Source of the DNA: Gigaspora rosea | Taxonomy: Eukaryota > Glomeromycota > Glomeromycetes > Diversisporales > Gigasporaceae | Assembly (NCBI GenBank): GCA_003550325.1 | Contig: QKWP01000342.1 | Location: 1-64,000 of the forward strand | DNA length: 64,000 nucleotides | Direction: 5' to 3' | Part shown: positions 55,400 through 64,000 of the stretch, one piece after another | Layout: each line of letters opens with the position of its first letter | Numbering within the stretch: the stretch's first letter is position 1 | The notes under the pieces: generated by a model | Databases searched by the model: none | Seen by the model: only the letters and a program-made list of their open reading frames with translations | What the model was told of the DNA's origin: nothing | Position numbers and translations under genes: made by a program

Positions 55400-57135
55400 T
55401 ATCAGATGTATCTATATTTGTTGTCGAAGTTGTAGATACTTCATCATTTTTTTAAATATATTCGAAAATTATAAAATTTAATACAATGCAAAAAATCGTA
55501 AATTTTTAAGAAATTTTAAATATACTCATCTTTTCTTAGCCTTTTTCTTGTCTAAAAAATATTTTTTCAAATAAAAATTCAATTTAAAAATTTAAAAAAA
55601 TTTTTGTATTTTAAAATATAAACTTACTTTTTTGGAGGATTGCAAAGGTTGTTTGAGATAATTAGACATATCCTATAAATTTTTTAAATGTTTAAAATAA
55701 TTATAAAAAAAATCTGATAATTTTTCTATATAATCTATGTATAAATATACTTGTTTGAATTCTTCTAATTCTTAAATTTTTCTAATTCTTCTGGTTTGTT
55801 TTTTTCTTCTATATCCTTCAAAATTAATGATAAAAACGATTCACGTCATTCTAACTTTTGCTTTATTTGAAAAATTGAACAAATTTTTAGTAAATAATAA
55901 TAATAATAATAACTTGATATCTTTCAAGATCTTCTTTAAGGATATCTTCAGAAATTGGTAACTTTTTGTAGTTTGAGCTAAAAATAGTTTGGCATACTGC
56001 CATTATATATGCCATCTTCTAGCTAGTTGTTTTTCCAGAAGCCAAATCCTATTTAAAATTCAAACAACGTAAGTATCATTTTCATCAGAGCTATTCGAAA
56101 TTTTTGCAAAAAGAAGCTTGAAACAATTCTTTGTCTTTTCTGATCTCTTCCAATTTAAAACTTCTTCAGGTTTTGTCTTGCTGTTAATAGGGTTTAAAAG
56201 ATTGCCAAAAATTAAAAACATAGAATCTTTAATTTTAGTGGTTAAAGTGCTTCTTAACAACCTAATTTTTTCCAAAAGCTAAAAATTTTTTAAAATTAGA
56301 AAATAATAACATATTTAATATATTTGAATATATAAAAATTGCAAACATTTTTCGAATTTATTTGAAAATATTTAAACATTTTTTGAATTTATTTGAAAAA
56401 TGTTTAAATATTTTGAATAAATTTGAATATTTTAAAAAAAAATAAATTTTTATAGGTCTATGAAGTTTCTTCACATAATAGGCTTTCCAATCTTTTGCTG
56501 GCAATTTTCTCATGAATTCACGATTGTGGTCCTAAAATAGTCCTCTACTATTCTCTTAAATTCTGCATTAGTTAGATAGATTGAGTCATTTAACAACTCA
56601 TTGGCGATTCCTTTGACACTTTGCTAATTATAAAAAAATTATTAGAATAAAATATAAAAAATTAAAATAAATATTAAAAAAATTAAAAAAATTACCTCCA
56701 GGAAAGCTTTTTTATTTGTTGCATCAAAGTTCTCAACCAAATTGTCTTCAAGTTTTTTTATCCTATCTTTAAGCCAATTGACTTTTGAAGACTTTCGAAA
56801 TAATTCACTTTATATAGTGAAGAAGTTCATCCTGATTCTCTAAAAGCTTAGAGATCAATGTTTCTGACAGTTTATTTAAAATTAAATTATAATTAATGAA
56901 AATATTTAAAAAATAAAAAAATAATTAAAAAATATAATTTTAAATTAAATTAACAACCTTCAAAAGTTTGCGCAGGTCCTTTTGAACCTGCAGCTTCAAC
57001 AGTTAATCTGTGGCTTCAATAGTTGAACCTGTGGCTTTCACAGTTTCTTGCTCCATGATTTTCCATAATTGGATCTTGTCTAGCTTTTTCTTTGGTGGTC
57101 TTGTTCTTCTTGTAACTGGTGAGTTTTTGCCCAAA
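55400..57135 (-). pseudogene. Degraded multi-exon gene of unknown family
   Basis: Coding-like blocks from high to low: NSPVTRRTRPPKKKLDKIQL, TVKATGSTIEAT, AGSKGPAQTFE (57130-56960); KLSETLISKLLENQDELLHY, ELFRKSSKVNWLKDRIKKLE, DNLVENFDATNKKAFLE (56880-56700, ending at a GT donor); SVKGIANELLNDSIYLTNAE and DHNREFMRKLPAKDWKAYYV (56635-56470); LLRSTLTTKIKDSMFLIFGN and SEKTKNCFKLLFAKISNSSD (56275-56060); DLASGKTTS, stop, KMAYIMAVCQTIFSSNYKKL (56055-55960); EDILKEDLERYQ. Basic N-terminus, long helices and probable coiled coils are visible. The SGKTT stretch is too isolated to call a P-loop. At least three stops and three frame changes. Lying behind the TIR at 54806 it could be a transposase or cargo. 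No family is recognised. Confidence 0.5.
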
Positions 57136-58494
57136 CATCCTTTTAAAATATATATATGTTTAAAATTTTATTAATAATTATTGCTAAGAAATAATTAAAA
57201 ATAAAATATAAAAAATAAAATAAAAATAAAGAATTTAAAATCAATGATCTCATAGTGAGCTAGAAGATAAAGACTTATGTAAAAAATATAAGCCAGCAGA
57301 CTTAGCAAGATAGTTATCTATCACATTCGTATAGCTAGAGCTTGCCAGAGGTTTTACTACTTATATTTACACTGTCTACAATCATATGGATTTTAAATTC
57401 AATTAATATATATGCTAGCAAATTGCCAGTTTCTATTCACAGTATTAGCAGCTATATATATATTAATTAAGAAATTTATAATTAAAAGTTATACAGTATA
57501 TTATATAGAATTATTTATCTAATATAATTTGAAAAATAAAAAAAAAAACTTAAAGAAAAATTAGTCAAACAAAAAAACTAAAAAAACTAATATAAAGTTG
57601 GTTGTGTTTATAAAATTTGAAAATAAAGTAGCTAAATGTTAAAAAAGTGCAAATTTTTGAAATTTTTGTAATAATAAATAAAAAACTTTTTCAAAGCTTT
57701 AGTGATTGTTAGAGTATTGCGAAAGTTGTTAAAAGATGCAAGAAAACAATGTTGATTAATAATCTATTGTTTACTTTTATGATAAGATTTAATATCACCA
57801 CGGGTGATCATCACTACTCATATGTTCAGCCAATCAGATTGCAGGATCTCATGTAATCAAAACAATAAAAAAATTTAAAAAATCTTTAATAGCGAAATAT
57901 TTTACGATAATAACAAGTCTTTGGGTAATAAGTAAAAGTTCTTAGCATTAAATTTTATATATAAACAAATCCTTCTAAACCAAACTCTATTTAACCCTAA
58001 CTTTAAATCTTTATTAAAATTTAAAATTATGCAGTAATTATCACTTGCGATAAGTTAGCGGGCTGTGCTTAATCTTGGCTTATGATTTCATATGCTATTA
58101 TATAACCAATGATTTCGCTACTAACACAATGTAGAGTAAAGATCACAAATTTTTTTAAAAAAAATTTAATACATGTTTAATAATTCTTTAATAAATGTTT
58201 AATAATTTTTAAAAAAAATTAATAAATATTTAATAATTTTTCAAAAAAAATTTAATAAATGTTTAATAATTTTTTTAAAAAAATTTAATAAATATTTAAT
58301 AATTGCACAAATTTTCTTTTAATCTATTATACAAAAGTTACTTGAACTTGATTTTGTGTTATATTAATTTTATATTTGCTGTGAAAAACACTATAATATT
58401 ATTACAAATTTTAATTATTTTGCATTTTTTTAAGAAATTACAAATTATATATAATGTACAATAATAAATAAATATAAAATTTTAAACAGCTTTT
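57136..58494. other. Gene-free AT-rich interval
   Basis: Mostly A/T filler with repeated TTTAATAAATGTTTAATAAT words (58160-58310). 57795-57850 holds a GC-richer patch (ACCACGGGTGATCATCACTA). The first member of the modular repeat series begins at about 58040. Confidence 0.4.
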
Positions 58495-58622
58495 TTTCAC
58501 TACAGCTTTTCTACCAGTTGATCTTATCGCCACCTTGATCAGTTAAATCACCTTAATTAGTTTGATCACCTTGATCAGTTTGACAGCCTTGATCAGTTTG
58601 ACTACCAGTTCCTTGGCTAAAA
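58495..58622 (-). pseudogene. Gln/Asp-rich tandem peptide remnant (SQTDQG)
   Basis: The minus strand reads GTGSQTDQGCQTDQGDQTN, TAA, GDLTDQGGDKINW, TAG, KSCS: four to five copies of a hexapeptide from the 18-bp DNA repeat CCTTGATCAGTTTGACA. Stops sit where Gln or Trp codons would be. Either an exon scrap of a low-complexity protein or a plain minisatellite. Confidence 0.35.
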
Positions 58623-59288
58623 TTGTGAAATTTTGTGAAATCCTGCAAAATCTTGCAAAATCTTGTAAAAACTTTTAAATATTTGCAAAAATATAATTAT
58701 ATTATTAAGAATAATTTAGTAGTGTTCTTTCAATATAAAATTTAGATGTAGATATATATAAAACAACTTACTTATTTCTACATTATTTAGATAAAAAAAA
58801 TATTAGAACAATTATAAGAACCATATATCTACCAATTATTTTATTCAAATTTTTAGCTTTAATAAACAAAAATTATTGTAATGACTTGAATAATTTAAAA
58901 AATAATTGATTTAATACATTTCTAATAACTTCGCATAATTTTGAAATATTTTGAAATTAATTAAAGTATATTGTAATGAATTGAAAGTTGATAAAAGTTT
59001 TCGATTTATGTAAAAACTATACATTGTTTACTATTTATAGCAAAATTTAATAAGGATTTTTATTTTTCAAAAATTGATTGTAATTCAAAATTGGCAAGAC
59101 AATAATACCTTTTATACTATTTTATGGTTTTACATATGTGTTCAGTAAACTTCTATATGGTCTAATATTAGTCTAATGCAGATAATTTCGAAATGTTTAA
59201 TAATTGCACATAAATTCACAGATATGCTATGAAAATTAAATAAATAAAATTTGTAACTTTTTCAGAATGCCAATATTGTGCTAGTTAA

Positions 59289-59933
59289 TAGAGGTTGTAC
59301 CCAAAATAAATTTCAAATTCCGGATAACCCGCCCGTTTATCAGACTATTACCGGGTCACAAACCGGATTGTTTTAAAAAATCTGGGTTACCTGGTTGACC
59401 TGGTTGACCCGGTTTGTTTGATTGGCTAATGCAAAATTGAGGTAGCTCTTAAGGGTATGTAATTTTTTTAGAGGTTGCACCCGTTAAAAAATTTAAGCTC
59501 CGGGTTACTTACCGTTTACAACATTATAAACTGGGTCATCTTAATAATCTGGGTAAACCGTTTTTTTGATTGATTGATACAAAATTATAAATTCTCTTAT
59601 ATGCATTTTTTTAAAAAACTATGTATAATGATAATGGTAACTGATAAATTTATTAATTTTTATGTCAGGTGCCCTGAGAATCATGATAATAGCTGTAATA
59701 TAATCAGTTTATTCTCAAACAGCTAGAGACTGTCAGAAAATAAACTGGGTTTAAATAATAAAATTTAAAATGACCTCACTCCCAACGGACATACGTACTG
59801 TATATGCATTTGTACATCACATTATCATGCTTATGGATAATTAATTCGGGTTACCCGGTTAACGATAGCTATGACCCGGTTGACAGGTATTAACCGGGTT
59901 ATCCGAGTAACACTTATACGGGTACAAGCTCTA
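59289..59933. mobile_element. Non-autonomous hAT element with 8-bp target duplication
   Basis: 645 bp. TAGAGGTTGTACCC at the left and GGGTACAAGCTCTA at the right; CTAGTTAA flanks both sides (59281-59288, 59934-59941). TAGAG ends plus 8 bp indicate hAT. Subterminal sequence is built of CCGGGTTAACC-like words in both orientations. The TAGAGGTTGYACCC end recurs internally at about 59470, suggesting an internal duplication. No coding frame. Confidence 0.92.
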
Positions 59934-61253
59934 CTAGTTAAGTTGATTTAATCAGTGGGCTGTGTTTAGTAAATTGGCATCTAAAAAATCATCACCCTGC
60001 CATCTGGGTGAAATGGGTCAGTTAAAAAAAAGCACCACCAGGTCACTTTGATGGGTTATTTGACAGGTCACCTGTTAGGTATGCTATACAAAATTAGAAT
60101 CAATCGTTAAGTCACTTAACGATGTTAGGTAATTTTTGGATAATGATAGTAATCAGATCTTGAATTGTTTTCACAATTACAGTTTAAAAAAATAACTCAG
60201 ATCATTAAGTCACTTTACGATTTAAGATAAAACAACAATACAAATTATAGAGTTTAATTGTTCAATTAATAAAATAATCAATGAGTATTTAAAAGGAATG
60301 GGTCAACTCGCATTATCCCCTACCTGCAGGTAACTCAGGTGATACCTACCTAGGTCAATTACCTTAATCTTAGTATTCTTCTCTCGTAGTTCCATATGCC
60401 ATAACATGACTACGACTTCTTTGGTAATACTATATAGAGTAAAATTAATCAATTGCATTAATTTTATTTAAAAAAATTTAATAAATATTTAATAATTGCA
60501 TATAAATTCGCAAATATGCTGTAAAAATTAGATTTAATTATTTCAAGAAATTACAAAGTGTTTTATCATTTATTCCAAAATGCCAAAATTGTGCTAGCTA
60601 AGTTCATTCAATTAGTAGGCTATACTTAAGCTTGGTATTCTTCTCTCATTGTTTTATGTGCTATAACGTAGCTGACAACTTCTCTGTTTATACTATATAG
60701 AATTAATTAATCATATTAATTTTCTTAATAAATGTTTAATAATCGCACATATATTCGCAGTTATGCTGTGAAAATTAAATAAATAAAATTTGATAAATTT
60801 TAATTATTTCGCATTTTTTTGAGAAATTACAAAGTATTTAATAATTTAAATAATAATGTATTTAATAAATTTTTAATTTTTTTTGCATAATTTTGAAATT
60901 AATTAAAGTATATCGTAAAGAATTGAATAATTTTTAAGTTAAATATTTATTGAACTTATATACAAATTTTAATTATTTCGAATTATCTTGCATTGTTTTG
61001 AAATATTTTTATGAAACATAATTTTCAATAAATGCCAAAATAATAAATTAAATACTTTAGTTTAATTTAAAATATAAACAGAATTTCTACTTTCAAAAAG
61101 ATATAAATATGATTAAAAACTTTTTTATTTTTTTATAAAAAATTTTATTTCCAAATATTTTTAAATTCTAAATCAAATTGAAATTATTATAATCTTAGAA
61201 TATAAATTCTACTATTTTCCTTTAAATACCAAATATATTCCTAATCTTGTAAA

Positions 61254-61331
61254 ATGTCTAGCTTCAAATGTTCTATCTGCAATCGTACTTTTCTATCACG
61301 AAATAGATTGAGTAAACATATGTCCAAGTGA
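61254..61331 (+). pseudogene. Single C2H2 zinc-finger fragment (25 codons)
   Basis: MSSFKCSICNRTFLSRNRLS then KHMSK and TGA. CxxC (6 and 9), a hydrophobic core and one His (22) make most of a C2H2 finger; the second zinc ligand pair is cut by the stop. Such an N-terminal finger is common at the start of fungal transposon proteins of the KDZ/plavaka type, and the stop would occupy a coding position there. Only this exon-like scrap is recognisable. Confidence 0.5.
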
Positions 61332-61339
61332 CCTCCTCT

Positions 61340-61870
61340 TTCTCTAACAGGTCATGTTTTCGAAAAGACATTTTACTGATATAACGTATTTCAAAAAGAA
61401 TATTTCTTTGACATAACATGCCTCCGACATATTTTTTCTAACAAGATCTTTCCCCAATTAGAATTTCATTTAAATAGGTAAAGTGATATATTCGTGTTCA
61501 TCACATCACATTACTAAGCACTCAGCCTAAATTAGGGTTAGAGTTAGGGTGAGATTAGGGTTAGGTGATAGTATAATTTAGGCTGAATTGATAGTACTAG
61601 TAAATAAATAACATAGTTGCATGATTTCATGTGATGTAATGATCACTAGGTTTATCGTTCTTGTTAGAAAAAGTGCATTCAATAAAACTTAGTGTCAGGG
61701 AAAAGTCAAATTAGAAATATGTCAAATCAGATAAATGTCTTGTTGAAAATATGAGATTTCTAGGAAAGGGAATGTCGAAAACATGGTATGTCAAGGAAAG
61801 ATTCTGTCAACAAAAAGTGCTGTAGGTGAAACATTTTGTCGGCGATATGGGGTCAGTAAAATGAGCTGGC
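61340..61870. repeat. Foldback structure with telomere-like core
   Basis: ATGTC/GACAT-rich arms (61350-61450 and 61690-61860) are roughly inverted. Nested inside are CATCACATCACATTA / TGTGATGTAATGATC and TCAGCCTAAATTA / TAATTTAGGCTGA. The loop (61541-61577) reads TTAGGGTTAGAGTTAGGGTG and AGATTAGGGTTAGG, resembling TTAGGG telomere repeats. Confidence 0.7.
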
Positions 61871-61965
61871 AGATAACTAACTTTCAGGGAATCATACCAG
61901 AATCATTGATACAAGTATCACAGTAGTGAATAGTATGTAGCATACTTGCCAGAAAATAAAATATA

Positions 61966-62483
61966 AGGGAGCATTCATAAATAATATTATGCAAGAGAGG
62001 GTAATAATATTTTTTTTGATAAGTAAAGGGTCAAAAAAAAATACAATATAATTTTTTAAAAAAATTGTCTAAAAATTGATCTAGTGGTCCAAATTTAATG
62101 ATTTTGCAATATTCAATTGGTCTTGGTGCAAGGAGTTGAATGGTATCAATTTTATTTTATTTGAATTACTAGATAAAAAGTTATTGGCCAAATACTATTG
62201 GTCATATCTTTTCTTATAAAATTACTATATAACTAATAGTTTTTTGTGAATATCTTATGATCCAGTAATCTAAATGATATGATTTTGGTATTATTGGATT
62301 TCTCTTACTGAGATAAATCAAATGGTACCTAAATCATCTAAATCGGATTACTAAGTCACAAGATATTCAAGTTTTTGTAAAATTATATATATAAATATAT
62401 GGATTTTGAAAATTATTTTTATATAGTCGAGGGGGTCAAGTGCTACTATGTAGGGTATATAACTTTATTTATGAATGCACCCT
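61966..62483. mobile_element. MITE with AGGGWGCATTCATAAATAA ends
   Basis: AGGGAGCATTCATAAATAAT at 61966 and ATTTATGAATGCACCCT ending at 62483. A second, inner inverted pair (GAATATCTTATGATCCAGTA, 62250; GATTACTAAGTCACAAGATA, 62343) makes it a strong foldback. 518 bp, no coding frame, no clear target duplication. Confidence 0.75.
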
Positions 62484-63439
62484 AAACAATTGATCAATTA
62501 ACATTTTGTGCATGTGATGCATGTGGTCAATCAGAATTATGTATATGAGATCATCGAATAATCAATTATAGATAATTAGTAATTTAAGAGTAGAGTATAT
62601 GTAGATCATTTTTCATGTGATCTATATGGTATATTAGATTTTTACATAATAAATAAAAAAATACTTCTAAAAAAACTTTTTAATATCTTAACCAATTTGT
62701 ATCAAATTTATGTTATGTATAGTTTAATCCAGTGTGTTTATAATAGTGAAGTTGTGCAATATGTATTGCTTTTAAAAAAAATTAACTTCATATACAATTA
62801 AAATTTCTAAGGTTGCTATATGTTTTTTCTTGGTAGTACAAAAAATTGCTAATTCTGATTGGTCGAATCATATGATGTTTACATGATATCATATAATTTT
62901 AGTTACACCAAGTTGATCTACAATCTATTTTATATGAATTTGAAAATATTGACATCCCATTTTTAATAAATGCTAGATAAGTTATAGTAACAATTAAAGT
63001 GCAATTAGTAGTATAAAGAAGTATACCAGCATGGGTAATCGATGCATATAAAATATAAAATAATTATAAAGTAATTAATAAGGGACAATAGATTATATGA
63101 TCCATATTTGATACAGGTAATATAAGTCAAATTAGACATATATAAAAAAGCAATTAGAGTCATTAGAGAGAGTGAAAGTTAATTAAGTTAGTTTAGATTA
63201 GTTTTAGTTTTCTTCTTGTAATAAATTAAACACAATTATATTAATAAAGTAATAAATAAAGTAAAACACTTGCCTGTATTGTATTATATAAATCACGTGT
63301 TGGAAGACCCTATTGTGACCAATTACATGTTTGTGTACCAAAAATATGCATGTATGTTATACAAAAGTTCATTGAAATAATTTTTGGTTACATGAAACTA
63401 ATGTTGTGTAACGTTACACAAGTCTTTATTTGGTAACTT
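62484..63439. other. Gene-free AT-rich interval
   Basis: TGATC/GATCA words at 62490-62640 and AT filler. GTGACCAATTA (63315) recurs at 63983. No gene or complete element. Confidence 0.4.
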
Positions 63440-63660
63440 TTTTGCTTGATCCTAAGTTGGGTTCATTTGAACCAAAATCAGGTTTATTTGTACCAAAATC
63501 AGGTTCAAATAAATAAAACCAAATTTATTTAACCAAAATTGGGTTCAAATAAATAGGGATGAGTTTATTTTTATGTTTATTTGAACCAAGATTAGGTTTA
63601 TTTAAGCCAATATCAGGTTTATTTTGAACCAATATTGGGTTTATAATACTATATGTTTCC
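63440..63660. repeat. GGTTTATTTGAACCAA one-word block
   Basis: About ten imperfect 20-21-bp units of GGTTYATTTGAACCAAAATC with inverted members (GGTTCAAATAAA at 63503 and 63541). The minus-strand 66-codon frame over it is repeat-driven (NKPDIGLNKPNLGSNK). Confidence 0.8.
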
Positions 63661-64000
63661 AAAAATAGGCAACCTTCAAAAGAAACTATCTCTCTCATTT
63701 TTTTAAAGAAATTGTTAACAGTCACTATATATAAAAGTCTAAATTTTACTAAGTAAACTTTAAAAATACCATTAAGTAAACTTGTTCAGAACATCGAAAT
63801 ACACATATGATAAAAATTTGGTAGCATTTGGACAACTTTTTATTAGTACATTTTTTAGGTTTTCAAAAAATTTATTAATCTAAAAATAAGCTATTCCTAT
63901 ATTTTTTTGTATAGCTTTTTGGCCAAAAAGTGTAGCTTATTTTTGAAAAGAATTTATAGTTTCAAATATTTGGAATCCTCTATAGTGACCAATTATTATT
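63661..64000. other. AT-rich tail of the window
   Basis: 63740-63800 (AAATTTTACTAAGTAAAC, AAGTAAACTTGTTCAGAACA) resembles the inverted module of the 37.8-38.4 kb array. No gene. Confidence 0.5.

Larger units (their letters stand above)
58040..60870. repeat. Higher-order modular repeat series, interrupted by insertions
   Basis: Modules recur in order: GGGCTGTGCTTAATCTTGG / TATGCTATAACGTA / ACTATATAGAGTAAA, then TTTAATAATTGCACATAAAT, TTCGCAGATATGCTGTGAAA, then TTGCATTTTTTTAAGAAATTACAAA or AATGCCAAAATTGTGCTAG (given in parts). Instances start near 58040, 59190 to 60430 (split), 60480 and 60600. The hAT element at 59289 sits in one of them. A further GGTCA-rich block (59970-60350) splits the same unit. 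Confidence 0.65.

Noticed and set aside
55960..56055. Walker A-like SGKTTS
   Set aside because: Lacks the preceding Gly-rich loop and any Walker B; most likely coincidental within the unknown relic.

Overview
This window looks like nuclear DNA of an arbuscular mycorrhizal fungus of the Rhizophagus type (Glomeromycotina). The evidence is strong AT-richness, short GT-AG introns, and the combination of degraded tyrosine-kinase-like (TKL) kinases, kinase/Sel1-repeat genes, a MATA_HMG-type HMG-box gene and a many-exon cytochrome P450, all embedded in dense decaying transposons. No rRNA, convincing tRNA, operon or CRISPR array was seen. The taxon is inferred from gene families, not from a marker gene.

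Layout. 0-9 kb: two broken TKL kinases (minus strand), a tandem array of about 112-bp units and a shredded Sel1 gene. 9.4-11.0 kb: a 1.6-kb terminal-inverted-repeat (TIR) transposon without a transposase. 12.4-14.3 kb: a Sel1-repeat plus kinase locus; the Sel1 part is frameshifted, the kinase part is open. 14.3-24.1 kb: repeat-rich DNA with a hAT-type MITE carrying a perfect 8-bp target duplication, a ruined small gene with an OB-fold-like look, and a tandemly multiplied MITE split by a 1.6-kb transposon. 25.5-28.0 kb: an intact 11-exon P450 (502 codons). 28.2-31 kb: repeats. 31.1-35.2 kb: the gene-rich core, with a two-exon HMG-box gene (minus), a solo four-helix-bundle protein resembling MLKL-type N-terminal domains (minus), and a divergently oriented kinase-Sel1 gene broken by one frameshift and one in-frame stop. 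35.2-46.5 kb: repeats, MITEs, a 36-base assembly gap and a kinase relic. 46.9-53.9 kb: a Ty3/gypsy retrotransposon peppered with stops and split by a DNA transposon that itself holds a 420-bp hAT MITE. 54-64 kb: more nested DNA elements, a degraded unknown gene on the minus strand and a one-finger C2H2 fragment.

How it fits together. Only the P450, the HMG-box gene, the four-helix protein and perhaps the 14-kb kinase look able to make protein. Kinases with Sel1 repeats and four-helix-bundle domains are recombining signalling modules here, and five of the kinase-family loci are dead or dying. The repeats give a relative chronology: gypsy, then a CAGCAAAAT-ended TIR element, then a hAT MITE. 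The gypsy coding strand is G-poor and its lesions are largely G-to-A, including the second catalytic aspartate of the integrase.
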